Part shown: in pieces, positions 1 through 13,016 of the stretch
How positions within the stretch are numbered: the first letter of the stretch is position 1
How the letters are laid out: the number at the start of each line of letters is the position of its first letter
Assembly: GCA_013396525.1 (NCBI GenBank)
Contig: VWYX01000250.1
Location: 310,001-374,000, forward strand
Direction: 5' to 3'
DNA: 64,000 nt
Origin: Chaetorhynchus papuensis
Taxonomy: Eukaryota > Chordata > Aves > Passeriformes > Rhipiduridae
Notes under the pieces: model-generated
Told to the model about the DNA's origin: nothing
Database searches by the model: none
What the model saw: only the letters and a program-made list of their open reading frames with translations
Made by a program: the position numbers and the translations under genes

Positions 1-3000
1 TTTTTGAATCACTTTCATCTTTCTCATATAGTTTCAATATAATCCTATTAGTCAAATCTTTTTCCTTATTAGTTGTTGAAATGTATGGATAAACCTTAAT
101 TATCTTCATGTGTAATATATTTAGTTCATCTGAAGGATAAATGGTGTGAATAAACACCTGGGACCTATTTAAGAAACTTGTTTCCTGGGTCCTATGATGT
201 GTTGTGTGACCTGCCACATGCAGGCATGGCTGTGTCATCCTCAGTCCCGTATGAAGGCACAAAAACTTTTTAATCAACACAACTGCCCACACCAGCAGAG
301 CTGCAGATGCTTCAACTCTACGAGGACTCTACTGTAAATGCTGCAGTGAGTATAGTGTCTCCTTGCCTTTATGGAGTTTCAAAGTGATTCTAAAAATGTG
401 CTTGCAAAACATGAGAGCATAGCGAAAACTCAGAAACAAACCAGGAGAGGAAGGGAATCCTTCTGCTTCAAGGTACTGGTATTGCAAGTGGCATTCTGAT
501 CTAGGATATGGACCCTGAGAAATGGATAGAAATGGTTTTGACATCATTTTAGCAAAGTAGATGATACAGTTATTGCAGAATTAATTTAAATATGCATAAT
601 TATCAGATTTAGTCTTTCGTATGTGTAGCTTACATTTTAAGAGCAATGCTTAAGGAAACAATTTATTGGTGAGAATTTAATTTCTCCTGATACGCAGCTC
701 ACCTTACTCTGTATGTGCTTGGATGTATGACTTCCTTTCTTGTTGACAGTGTCCCTGGAAAACTTTTTGTCTGTAAGATACACTGAAGTTACATTTTGTT
801 AAAATACAATTTGGGTTTTCTATACAATTTTATATTCAGTTTTTGTATTTGTTTCATCAGATGCATAAGCATTACCCCAACAGATTATTTTAACTCTATG
901 GCATAAATGTCTACTTACTGAGCTTTAAAAATCAACATCACAGAAAAGTCTATATAGTGTGGGTACTATAAAGTGTGGAATACTCTGTAATGATCCCATC
1001 TAGAATAATAACCCCAAGGATTTGCCTCTTTTTTGATTCTTACATAGATCACTACATTCAGTTAAGCAGAGACTCATTCTGTAGAAGAAAAATTGAGTAA
1101 TTCCTTGTGTGATAAAACTTTAGATTGAGGGAAGAAGGAAAACATTTTCCGAGGGAGTCCAGTAAGCAAAGCTACTGCTCTACAGATTCATGTCAGTGTT
1201 ACAGATCTCTGATTTCCTGTATTGTAGCAATTACTCATTCCCTGATCAGTAACATAAACCATAAAGATTCCTGCACCACTTAAAAAATTACAGAGTGATA
1301 AAGCACTAAAATTTACAGAATTGTGAGTTAGTTTGGATTAACTGATAAACTCTTGGACAAGATCCTTTAGGACCATAAAAGCTGTTTTATTCCTTAGGTT
1401 TTTTTCCTTGCCATTGTATTAAGATGTTTTGAGTATGATTTATTTAAACAAAGCAATAATGCTTTTACTGACTATAAGAATATAAGTGTGTTTTTGTAGG
1501 CCTGTATCTTTTGAATAGTTCTGCCAACGTAATCTTTCAAAGCCAATAGGATAAATTTAAAACTAGTGTTATAAAATACAAAGAAGGAGTAAAAAAAATA
1601 GAATTATGTCCAGCAGGCCTTATGGGGCACAGCTGATGCTGACTTTTCAGTGATCTTTTGTTCACAGACAAAGACCTACTCAGGATCCACATAGAGGCCC
1701 ACCTCTTGGGATATTAAATTGTGTGTTCAGTGGATTTGTTGTCTTGTTTGAATTTGTTTTTGGTATCACTACTGGAGAATAGTGTTACCACAGAACAAAG
1801 ATTGTTTTGGTTGCATTTTTGATATACTCTGTAAGGTACAGGACTTACTTAGGCTAGTACGAATTAGCTGTGTGCTTCACTGGATATTGCAATGTATACA
1901 GTGATCCAGTCCCTCATGAAAGCCACCAATCCCTTGTTCTTCTTGATGGAAAGAATGTGTGGGAATTCAGACTCAGAAACTTCCACTTAATTGGGTGGCA
2001 GGGAATATGGTTCTTATTTGACTATTGTGCTGCAGTCCAGGCAGTCCATTCTTGCAACCAGATAGTACTTAAGCTTTGTAGCTGCAAAATAAAAAATATT
2101 GGATGTCCTCATCTGTTTTGGGTATGACTGGAAGTTGACAATGGTTATTATTTTGGGGAGAACACTGAGCATTCTTCAGCTGTGCCATTTTATTACATTA
2201 TTTCCTATTGCTCTCTGTTGTGCAGAGGTAGGAATGTGCTGTGCTGGTGCTGAACAGGATTGTGCCCTGGCATGCTAAATACTGTCAAATCCATCTGAAG
2301 ATCTAGTTCGGAGTAATTTATAATCAGGAGAGTTCATCAAGAAGGGGGAAAGTTCTTTTTTGAAAGCCTAGTTGGGTGACAAATTGACTGGATATTCAAG
2401 TAGTCTCCCTAAATCCCTTGGCTTTTCAGGTGTGCTCCAGCAGGAAAGGTTGCACAGCCCCCCTCCCCTACATGCTAAAATACTCTTGGTCAGGATATGC
2501 CTGGGGATCCTGACTGAATCTCCCAGCACATGTCACCCATCACAGGTTATTTGGAAAAATAGATGCACTGCTGCCAAGTGAGATTTTGCAGGAAAAGGTT
2601 GCAACTCCATGCTGGAGCTTAGGGATGGAGTGAAAATTAATGTATCCTATTAAAGCTAGAGAGGAAAATTAGGCAGGAAGATCATTACTTGATCTGGGAT
2701 TTATCTGGGATTTAGATTTGGCACTAGAACTGTGCTCTGTTGCTGGTTGTTCAGTTTGTAGAGTTTAGGACTCTTCTGGGGTCAACAAAAAGTAGACTTT
2801 TTTTATCTTCATGAATTGAAAAATAATATTTCAAGTGAAAATAAAAACTGCTCATATCCCCAGAGGATGCTACTTTTTGTAGCTGTTTTTTTTAAATAAG
2901 AACTGTACATTTCAGGAAAGGAATGACTGATAAAGGAGGGAATGTCAGCACGTTTCACCAAGTCACTAAGAAAGCGGGAATGGTATCCCTCGTGTGGAAA

Positions 3001-3679
3001 AGGCATTCACATCCCATTTTCCTAACTTCTTGGTCCACTCTTAAAATGTGTACTCAGTACTGGATACTTTGCAGTGGTCTTCCACCACTCTGCTGCTTCA
3101 CTTTAGTATAAGTAGCCATGGACTCATTACATATGCTTGTCTGTACTTGGGAGAAGGTGAATTACTGATTCAACCCATACTTTAAGCTATGGATTAATTA
3201 TTTCATTGAGGGTGTCCAGAACGTTCAGTGTGTCATTGAAAGTACAGGTATCACAAGTGGGTCAGGCACAGTCATTAGGTCAATAAAAGGTGTGATATGA
3301 TTGGGATTTTCAAAGCAAAAGAAGCTGAGCTCACTTGTAGAAGTAGTTCTTTGTACCCAACCATATCCCACTTGGATCCAGAGCTTTGTTTCAAGGCTGT
3401 GCTTTTGATTTGGATGGTTTGTGATGGAAGCCCAGCTCAGGTATTGTGATGTGGCCTTTAAAAGAGCTGATCTCTCTCTGTGAGTTATAAGTGGTCCTAG
3501 GTGCAATTGCCTAATCCTTACCTGCCCCAAGGACAGCTCTCATAAAAAGAAGGGATTCCTCTTGGAGACCCCCCTCAAGGTGGGATTAAAGCAGAGAATT
3601 ATGAGCTTCTCCATTATAATAATGTCTATAATGAGCTATAAAATGCTCCCTAATCTTCCTATCTGTGTGATCTATTCAT

Positions 3680-3738
3680 AAGGTTGGACTCAGTGATCTT
3701 GGAGCTCTTTTCCAACCTTAATGATTCTATGATTCTGT
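3680..3738 (+). mobile_element. CR1 LINE 3'-end fragment
   Basis: The text runs 'ggttggactcagtgatctt', then 'cttttccaacctt', then 'gattctatgattctg', the diagnostic 3' terminus of avian CR1 elements. Only the last 60 bases or so are recognisable; the 5' side fades into unique sequence. Orientation matches DLG2. Confidence 0.8.
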
Positions 3739-4979
3739 ATATTTATATACATATGTCTCTGCACATATAAAAACATTTAAATAAAATTCCTTTTTATTAA
3801 TTAAGTTATTCATTTCTCTGATAAAATGCCTGTGGCCAGCTAGAATTTCTGTAAGGTGAAAGAAAAAAGTTTCATCTTATTTAGACCTTAATGATTGATT
3901 AAAATTTTCCCCTTTTTTAATTTGAGAATGTAATCAGGTTACGGAATACAAATCTTGTCTCTGCCTCTAATGTGAACTCATCTGCTTGTCCCGTCTCAAG
4001 GCCTATATTACAGGGGTCATCAGGACCCTGAACAAAGACAGTCAATCTTTATATAGTGAAAAAGCAGCTTTCTTTTAGTTATTTAGAAAAAAAGAATTAT
4101 AAAAGTTGTTTTTTGTGACTTTCCAAGCATTTTACACTACTTTGTTGAGTTTAGTCTAACCAGAGGAATCTGACCCTCTCCTAGTAATGAAACTTGCATT
4201 GAACTCTAGTGTAAGAAATTTAGATTGAAGCAATTGCTTATAATTATTAATTTGCTTTTTTTATTAGTGTTTGGTAATCTTACTGAAAACTTGGTAATAC
4301 AATTACAAAAGTGTGTACAGATATGTCTGTGCCATACATATGTTTGTGTACATTTGTGGGATCTAGTTGGGATGGGGAGAAGGCCAGATGAAGTCTTATT
4401 CTCCATGGTGCTCTATTTTCTTATCTGTAAGATGGTGATGTTTGGATTTCATGCAATTTTATATGTCCCTCGTGCTCTTGGCAAGTGACTACACAAAGAT
4501 AATAGCAGCAGGAGAAACAGCACTCTGTTCCTCTGGGCTCTTACAGAAAGGCTGGATTGCTCTCTTTGAGCCAGAACATGGATGAAAGTCTGCTATCAAA
4601 CTCTCATTTACCAAAGAGGTAGATAGCAATTTTATGTATTGAGGGAATAGAAAAAAACAGCCTCACTCTTGGACACCTGCCTTTCATACATACATTTGTC
4701 AGTCAGAGAACTGAGTGCTGCAGATGCAAAGCAAACACTTTCATGTCTTCTCTGAATATGTTTTAAAGCCAGTTTTCCTGCATGGGCATCCATAATGGTT
4801 ATTGTCTGTAATTTTGTAGCTTCTGCAAGTTGTAATTTGGTCCAGGCCCCATAGCTTCCAGATGGTTTTGGATAAATGGAAGTTGAACACTTGTTATAGA
4901 TGCTGTTCCAAAGATCATTTTCCCATGCAATGTTGCCTGTGTTGCTCATGACATACAGCTGATGACAGAAAGCAACAAC

Positions 4980-5125
4980 ATCGCCATCCCTGGAAGTGTT
5001 CCAAAGGGATGTGGGTGTGGCACTTGGGGACATGGTTTGGTGGGGAACACGGTGGTGCTGGTTTAATAGTTGGACTCGATGATCTTGTAGATCTTTTCCA
5101 ACCATAGGTGATTTTATGATTCTAT
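4980..5125 (+). mobile_element. CR1 LINE 3'-end fragment just upstream of the L27 exon
   Basis: It starts around 'ccatccctggaagtgttcc', passes 'gttggactcgatgatcttg' and 'ttttccaacc', and ends 'gattttatgattctata'. This is a diverged 3' terminus of CR1 in the sense orientation of DLG2, ending about 130 bp before the exon. The longest minus-strand open frame nearby (4632-5105) is partly its antisense. Confidence 0.8.
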
Positions 5126-5241
5126 AAACATTTGCTGTAAATGTCCCTTACATGTGTGGACAATGCCTCTCAAAACGTGTAGTTAATATTTGAGCATTTA
5201 GATACTTTTCAGAGCCAATAAAGACATTGTTGTGCTTGCGG

Positions 5242-5256
5242 TTTTTTTTTTTTTAG
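5242..5256 (+). promoter_or_regulatory. Splice acceptor and polypyrimidine tract of the DLG2 L27 exon
   Basis: Thirteen consecutive T residues are followed directly by AG, and the L27 reading frame starts at the next base. The uninterrupted T run sets the 5' edge of the exon unambiguously. Being a homopolymer it may vary in length between individuals and be prone to sequencing error. Confidence 0.85.
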
Positions 5257-5388
5257 ATACTGACCGAGCTCTAGTGCTGCTGGAAGAATATTGCAAAAAA
5301 CTACGGAAGCCAGAAGAGCAACAGCTGAAAAAAGCCATCAGAAAGGTGATGGGCATCTTTAAGAGCAGCTTGTTTCAGGCACTTCTAG
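5257..5388 (+). CDS. DLG2: DLG2 (PSD-93) internal exon encoding the L27 domain
   Basis: This exon encodes most of the L27 domain of DLG2, a membrane-associated guanylate kinase that organises receptors and channels at synapses. L27 domains mediate MAGUK oligomerisation and pairing with CASK/LIN7-type partners. Seen directly: with one base from the previous exon the frame reads DTDRALVLLEEYCKKLRKPE, continues through a basic helix, then VMGIFKSSLFQALL, and is open throughout. The LEEYCKKLRKPEEQQLKKA and GIFKSSLFQALL segments distinguish DLG2 from DLG1, which has a different charged middle part. The acceptor is a run of 13 T then AG at 5242-5256; the donor is GTAGGT at 5389. Both ends are phase 1, so the exon can be skipped without a frameshift, fitting the known N-terminal isoforms of the family. 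The next exon, expected to begin with DIQEF, was not found in the window. Gene assignment is by family recall, not by a search. Confidence 0.9.
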
Positions 5389-5394
5389 GTAGGT
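5389..5394 (+). promoter_or_regulatory. Splice donor of the DLG2 L27 exon (GTAGGT)
   Basis: The coding frame ends with a single G after CTT CTA and meets GTAGGT. A second possible donor (GTACTG) lies four bases downstream, but it would change the exon phase from 1 to 2 and is weaker. The first is preferred because DLG-family L27 exons are followed by an exon starting with the rest of an aspartate codon. Confidence 0.75.
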
Positions 5395-8300
5395 ACTGAT
5401 GTTTAATACTAGGTGCGTGCTTTTGGAGGCCAGAGCTAGGTCAGACCCAGTAACTTTCGTATTAGTCACTATTTAATTTGTGTTTGTGATGAAAAGCATG
5501 TTGAGATGATCCTTCCAGGTTCTCTGTGGAGAAACTCATTGTCCTGATATTTCAAATGTATTTTCTTACTTACACAGAAAGAAAGAGTAACAGAAACCTA
5601 ATACAAGTTAAGGTATTGAATAGTTATTCCTAAACCTTGCTGCTTTGCTTTATTTAATGGAAGATACAGAATCAGAGTAGGATATAACTGTTTATTTAAA
5701 GCTGAAGATGAAGCCATCTCCACAGGTAAATGGCCAAACTTTAATTGATTTCACTGGCACCAAGTAGCATTGAAAATCTTTGAGTCTTTTGAATTATGCT
5801 TTTGTGAAAAGTGTCAGCAAAGAAACTCAAAAATGAGTCAAGAAAATTGTTCCAGGACACAGTTTGGCAGAGTGTTCCCATTCATGTGATGTTGCAGTGT
5901 TCAGATAGATGTGCTGGTGTATTGCTCAGTCTTTCTTCCACTTACCTGAAGATCCCCATTTCATCTTGTAAATGTTGTTAAAATCAAGCACTTGATGTTT
6001 TGGAGCTTTATATAAAACAGCCTCCATAGCTTACTCTATATAATGTTTCCAAGGTCATGAACACACCTGTTTGCCTTGGCATCCCTGTTGTTCCTTGTGC
6101 CGTGCCTGAGCTGCCAGTCATGGGAAGTGGTGACTGTAACTGTGCATCTCCCTTGCTCTGCCTCCCCTCTGCCCTCTTGCTCACGTTGCATATCCCTTTC
6201 TTCACACACTTCTGCACATTTTATGAGGAACTCATCTCAAGGGTGTGTTTCCTAACACAAATTATTTTTGTGGAAGCACATGTGCCTTCAAATTCTGGCT
6301 GTTTGAAGCCAGAGTATCAACTGTGCTCCTTGCAGAGCTACAGTCAGGACCAGCTGTGGAAAAATTTTGATTGTATGTCATAAAAGTAGAAGCACTTCAA
6401 TAATGCACTATTACTGTGAAGACAATAGAGGTCCGGGAATAGTTTCAGGAATTTCTGTAGCATTTGTGAAAAATGTGTGTTACCAGTCTCTGACGTTTCC
6501 TGCAAATGGAATTAATTAATGTTAATGCTATTTTACTTGTAACTTTTCTCAGCTTCTTTAAAGTGATTAGCTTTACTTTATAAACTCTACATAATTTTAA
6601 TTGCTCTGTATACTTTAAAAAAGGAAATAGATTAATAATTGAATTTACCAAATAGTTGTAAATGGATTTGAAAAAAAAAATAGGAGAAAAAAGAAATGGG
6701 ACCTTTCTATATTGTTTTATGAAGGTGACTGTGGATATAGAAGTGTGTGCTGAAGGAATACACTGGTCACGGAAGTGACATTAACTGTACGTTTACTTCT
6801 GCACTACTTGGGAGTAGTTAGAATACTTCAAAGTATTCTGACAACATGTGTGCTTTGTGTGTGGCTATGCTACAATATCTGTTGGTGTATTACACATGTC
6901 AGAAATGAAAAAGGGATTATAGCTACCTTAAGGTTGAATCCAAAGAAGAACTTACATCCTTTGGTTGCTGCAATAACAGAGTGAGGACTATGGTGTTACA
7001 GAAATTAGCATTTCAATTTGTGAGCCTTTCGATGTCTTTTCCTTCTTCTTAAATGCTTCCTTTTATAGAAGAGATTTGGGAATTGCAAGATGTGTTCAAA
7101 GTCTGACTATTGCATTTGGTTTGTTACTTGGTTGGTCTAGATTCTGGAACAACACTAAAGAGGGAGCTCTCCTCAGTGAGAGGAGACGTGCCACACATTT
7201 TAAGTGTGGTAGATGATGTTATTACACAATCAATAATGAGATTCTTGCACAATTAGTATTAAAAAAAAAAAAAAACCCACTTCCATGACATCTGTTTTAG
7301 CTTCATGGCATAGTTTCTCTATTCACCTATAAAACAAAGGAATACTTGAAGGCAGAGCTCCTGGTCTCTTTTTAAGTTCTGTACTGCTAATCTTCCTTTG
7401 TCTTTTTATTTACAGAATGTCTTATGGTCTTGAAAGTGCCCATTTTTCTGTGCCTGATTTTAATGAGACTTAATTTTCAGAGTCTGAGTTCATTGCTTTA
7501 CAAAATTCATTTGCTGTCAAACATTGGTTTTATCCAGAATGATTGACCTTTTGAGTATTTAGGCTGTAACTACTAATGAAAAATGTGATTTTTGTACAGA
7601 ATCATTAACCTGGATGCAGAGGTGCACATTCTTGCCAGGAATAAAGTTAACATAATTTTATGTGCCAAATTCAGTTTTTGCTGGTCCTACAGCTTCAGTA
7701 GAATTTGGTTCCTTTACAAATAAATTCGTCTGTTGTAACCATCTCTGTCCTTTAAGTGTGAGTTCAATTATCGTTAACTTCCAAAAGGCTTCAGAAACCT
7801 GTAGGATGTCTTAAATCAAGTATTACAAGAACTGATGAAGAAAAATAATAATAATAGAGTCACTTTTCAAATCTAGTGTTGTCTAGTTGCTTTTATTCTC
7901 AAATTTATGCTTGTGTTATTATGCTGATCTGATTCAGCCATCTTTGAACTTCGGTTCTCAATGTGTGCATGACTATTTTTATCTTCAATGTGTTTCATAA
8001 ATATTAGATGTGGACTACTGAACAGCGGAGTAACATGAGAAAAAGGAAGACCCGATATTTTTCTTGTGTGTATTCTACACATGCAAGAAGCCACTACAAC
8101 TACACAAGGAAAAGTTCTGTACGTGATTTACGGAAGGATTATTGAAGGACTGTCCTTTCACATTTTAATTCGGGTTCAAAAGCGTTTCCTTCTCCCTTTG
8201 GGCTGTTCTTGTTGCTGGACTTCTTGCTAGAGTGGCTGTGCTCAGTGACAGCCGAGTTAGTTGCTAAGAGGCACATTTTCAAAGTGACATGTGGAACTGC

Positions 8301-11300
8301 AGTCTCTGGAGTCCCATTTACACTCCAGTGGCCCAAACACAATGCTTTGAAAATCCAGCCCTGAGAGGAGGGAGGAGGAGAAACTCTTCAGAAGGAGCGT
8401 GCAAGGGAAAGAACATGAATTTAGATATTGACATTACTCTTACGTTAATTCTAGATTTCTTTCACCAGAAGGATTTTACCAATTCTTTTATGGACAGTGA
8501 GAAGTTATGCTGCTGTTAGGAGCTTGTAAGGATTTTTTCTTTTTGTAGGGTCGTCTGTAGCTAGCTGATGGTAAAATCACAAGGTTCTCTTAAATTGTAG
8601 CACGAGTTCTGATGTGAACATTTTTAAGGAAGATGTGAACATTTGCAAGGAAGAGGAAATGAAACCTCCAGAAATCCAAATGCCATGTTTGTTGGGATTG
8701 TCTCATAATGGGGCATCTTGGAGACATTGTGCTGAGATAAAAAAGGGAAATCGTGAAAGAGAGTAATAATAGTCATCTGGATGTGTCAAAGCAACCAAAC
8801 ATTTTTTTGTTCTAGTTCTATTCCTTAGGAAACTTAATCAATTTTAATAATGCAGTACATAGTTTAGTACAATTTATTTCTAGAAACCTCTGCTATATAT
8901 TTGTCTGGCCTTCATTTCATTAGGAAAAGTGCATGATTCTACAGCTTAGTGGGTGGTTCTGTGGAATGAGAATGGATAAAAGAGGTTTATGTCAGGGTTG
9001 TTTGGGTTTTTTTGTAGATACATCTCTATAAAACATCATTTGTTTCTAGTAGGAATTAAAGTGCCACAAATAACTGTAATCATCTTATGCAGTATTAGGT
9101 AAAAACTAATCTCAATAGGTTTTTCTAAAATTCGGATAAACCCAATCTGCAGTGGGTGACGTATTTCCTGAGGACTTTGAAACCACATCTTATGGTTTTT
9201 TCTCATGCTTGCGTAACTTTGCCTGAATTTTAAAATGCCATATTTCCAATTAAAATCTGCATCACCTTTTTTTTTTTTTAATGGTATTCTACCATTTCTG
9301 CAAAATAAGGCAGATGTTCTAAAACTGCTCATCTTAAAAATTGCTGTAGTAAATGTTACTGTTCCAGAATTGACTCATCAGCTGTGTCACAGCCTGCGCT
9401 TAGAGACTTAGGATACAATGTTACATTTCCAGTAAGCGGGTTTTTTAGACTCTTTTCCTCATCTAGCTCACTTTTAAATAAACCTTGTTATAACAATCCA
9501 TTTAAAAAGAGTGATCATGTCTTTTAAACCAAGTCAAAAAGGAATTCAGATGATTTTCCTATGATCACATCTTACTTTTCTGTTAAAAGTTTGTATAAAT
9601 GAAGTGGAAGTATAACTTGATGGTGTTGTATTAGTCTCCAAAATTCCAGAGATCTAGTTAAACCTTGTGTTCTTCCACGTTACTGGAAGGTGCCTAGGAC
9701 AGATAGGGTATATAAAGAGGACATTTCAGAGTTCCAAAGCAAGTTTCCCTTTGGTTTAATTATTTTAGGTCATATGTATCTATTAAAAATAGCACAGACT
9801 TTGAGAAATGCAAGTATTTATTATAGTGAGCGTGAAGCAAACCAAGAGCTTGGTTTCCTATGGATTTGTCTTAGTTTGATTGACCTCTGTGTCTACAAAG
9901 TTGTGAGCTGGCACTGACACTTCTCTTGCACTTAGGGCCATGGTTAAATTTCTGGATAGTTTAGATATGAAAAAAACTGGAGAGGAACATATCATAGGAG
10001 TAATAATGGGATGCCGGAACCCGTTACTGTTGTAAAAGGAAAACTCTAAGAATGAAAAATGAGATTTTGATAGGCATAGCTAGGCATGCTAACTAAGAAT
10101 AATGGTGAAAATGTTACCCATATTATGTAGGCTTTAATGGTGAGAAGAATAATTACACTGTTGACTATATAGAGAGAAGAAGAAAACATAGGAGATTAGT
10201 GGGAAGACAAGGAATTTGTTTAGGCATGTTTAAGGAGAAACTCTTTAAATGAAATTTGAGAATAGAGGGAGGGAGGTGGATCAGCACTGGGGAATAGATG
10301 TATGAACAACAGGATAAACAGTGAGAAAAGCAGACCTGCATCACAGCCCTGGGCTGGAGACGGAGCCTGTACCAAAATAGGTGTGAAGAATGATTGTAGA
10401 TGACAGAAAATGTAAAAATGGAGTGCTGGTCATACGTGGTAGCCCTGAGATTTGCACAAAAGGCATAGAAATAATCTATTAAATACTGCAGGTTGTTACA
10501 GTCTGCTCCTGTGAGCTGTCTTTAAGAAACACTGCTGTCATATTTTCAGGCTTTTCTTCACAACCACCAAGACCTCTTTCATACTTCTTCCTTTGAGCAG
10601 ACATAAGATTTAACATTCATGGCACCACAGAAAACAAGGCAATGTCCAATGTCCCAAGGTTCCTGGTCAAGCTGCTAGTATTGAGGAAACCCAAATGGAG
10701 AATTAGTTTGACAGTCACCCTTTTGAAGTGATGTGATGGTGGCTGTCACTACTACCCATCTTGCTCAGTCCACAGGAGGAAGCATGTTTCAGCACTCAGT
10801 GCTGTGTCAGTGTTTCAGGGACCAGGAGGACATGAAATGAATTGCTGTGCTGGGAAACTTTTCAACAGGAAAGCACAATTGGGTGTTACCTATTCATACT
10901 TGCCAAGCTTGCTCTCGGTAGATGTTTTCAGCCCACTCATATGTTCAGTGTGCTTAACTACTTGCAGTGCTCCTGGATGTAAGGTCACTGGTCTCCTGTG
11001 TCACTGCTCTCTAGACTTACTCTCAGTGAGCTGGTTTTTGGTCATGTCAGGCATTCACCTCCAGTAACAACACTGAATTCCTCAGGTGTTAATCCAGTGC
11101 AGCCATGCCTGTGTCCAGCCCAAGGACATTAGGCAATCCTGTTGCCAAGGGCCTGCATCCAAGGTTCATGAAATCAAAGAATAAAACCCCTGTTGACTTT
11201 TCTTTCCCCAGGATCGTGTGTTGGGGTGATTCTTCCAGAGATCTGTATTCAGACCTTCCCTGACTGAGAAATACAGATTCTTCTATAGCTGTGTCTAAAA

Positions 11301-12082
11301 ATATTGAAACCCTCCCTGACTATTACAAATGTCGAGGAGCAAAAGAAATATGCAAAACCTCTTCAGTGCTCTGTCACATTTGAGAGATGCTCAAATGACA
11401 TCTCTGACAATGGGGAAGCCTGTTATTACTCTGCACAGAGTCCTACTTTCCCAAACTGGCATCTTTCTTTGTTGCGGCATAAATTACAGCAGAACTGAAA
11501 TTTAAATTCAAGGGCAGCTTTTGTTTTGCCTGAAGACAGCTGCAGCTGCTTTTATTCTTGAAGTCCAATTCTCTTAGTAAGCAAATTTGTGCTTTCTCTC
11601 AAAAGAGCTAAAGGTAGCAGTGCTCGATCTTTGGGATGGTTTAAAGCTGTGTGATCTATTTTTTTTATGAGCTGGGGGCTGGACTGCAGCCAGCTGGAGG
11701 AACTAACCCTTGCAGTTCTCCAGTGAAAATCTGGTCACAGGGAGTGAACCATTTATTAGAAAGAAAGAAAAAAAAGGCAGATCTGTTGTAACTGGTTTTG
11801 AGTGGATTTTGGCCCTCTGCTGTTTTTGCTTCCACAACAGTGCGATTTCTCCTGCATCACTGTAATTTCTCTCAATCTCTTATAGTTCCTCCCAACCCAT
11901 GGTGCCTGTGGATCCTTTGGAGGAAATGAGACTTCTTTGCTTCTGTCAGGTTGCATTGACATTGGGCAGAGGGTTCAAAGTTAGCTGGTGAGAGCTGACA
12001 GGTGGACGCACATGGAGAAAGGAGACAGACAGACATCATGTTGCTATAGAGGAATCAGTGAAGATACCCAAAGAGGGGAGCT
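5395..12082 (+). other. DLG2: DLG2 intron, mostly unique sequence
   Basis: Nothing gene-like was recognised in this AT-rich stretch. It contains an A15 tract at 7261-7275 and a T12 tract near 9268, without any recognisable element attached. There are no CR1 tails, tRNA boxes or coding-like exons. Confidence 0.6.
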
Positions 12083-12270
12083 TCACAGACTCACAGAATG
12101 GCTCAGGTTGGAATGGACCCCTAGTATCCCTAGTGGAGATCACCTAGTCCAACCTCTGAGATTAAGCAGGGTTCCCTAGAGCACATCACTCAGAACTGTC
12201 TTCAGATGGCTTTTGCATATCTCCAGGGGAGGAGACCCACAACCTCTCTGGGCAACCTTTGTGTTCCACT
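12083..12270 (-). mobile_element. CR1 LINE 3'-end fragment
   Basis: On the + strand it begins 'cacagactcacagaatggc', then 'ggttggaatggacccctag', 'cacctagtccaacctctg', 'agggttccctagagcac' and 'ctccaggggaggagaccc'. This is the reverse complement of a CR1 3' region of roughly 190 bp. It lies antisense to DLG2. Confidence 0.85.
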
Positions 12271-12992
12271 GAAGTCTGAAATGTTACCCAGTTTTCCTTA
12301 GTCGTGTCTGAAATATTTCTCAGAATTGTTTTAGTCTTTGGGACTTAGTGGATGTTAGGGTGATGCCTTACTGGTTGGAGATGAGAAGCAAAGAGAGCAA
12401 GGACTGTTCTTGCTGGCCAGCCTGGTGATGTGAGTAGCCAGCTTCTTGATATTAAAGCTATTTTCCACCTTGAGGGAAGGTGTCTCTGCAAAGATGTGGG
12501 AATCTTGTGTGGGTACCCCAAATCAGTTTTTATTTGAAAGAATTTTAATATTAAAACTTGTGAATTACCAGGAAAGACCTCAACCCAAAACCAAAGCTCT
12601 GATACACCTTGCATTTATGGGAGTGAATGCTGATGAACTCTGATAAATAGAAGATCCCAGCCAAGGTCTGTATCTGGATTCTCAGCCTATCTGAGTACAA
12701 GAAGAAACCGATTACAGCACTGATACAACCTGGGTAATGCATAATCACTTGTAATCCTAATGCAACCCTCTGCTTGTGTTTTGCTGCCTTTTAACCCATG
12801 AATGATAACATTTACATCTCAGACAAGGAATTTAGAACCTTTGGGGACTTTTCTTATTTGAAATGCAGAAGCTGTGTGTTGGAAACAAACCATTTTTAAC
12901 ATGAGCAATGTGATGAGTGTTGAGGTTGTGGGTTTTCAACATCCAGCAAGGAATAAAAGCTGGTTTTTGTTTCTGTAGGGCTTGGGGTTTTG

Positions 12993-13016
12993 TTTTTTTT
13001 TTTTTTTTTTTTTTTT
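12993..13016. repeat. Poly(T) tract, 24 bp
   Basis: A run of 24 T residues follows 'cttggggttttg'. On the minus strand this could be the poly(A) tail of a retroposed sequence. No recognisable retroposon body adjoins it, so it is listed only as a homopolymer. Confidence 0.9.

Larger units (their letters stand above)
1..5241 (+). other. DLG2: DLG2 intron upstream of the L27 exon
   Basis: No coding exon, RNA gene or CpG island was recognised. The sequence is AT-rich with short homopolymers. Only two CR1 tails (near 3.7 and 5.0 kb) and a very weak MIR-like patch near 4.41-4.45 kb stand out. All open frames are short and look like chance or antisense of repeats. Assignment to DLG2 intron follows from the 3' splice site at 5256. 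Confidence 0.75.

Noticed and set aside
4405..4450. MIR-like words ('attttcttatctgtaagatg')
   Set aside because: Too short and isolated to call a SINE.
7261..7275. A15 tract as a possible retrocopy tail
   Set aside because: No gene-like or SINE-like body precedes it and no target duplication is visible.
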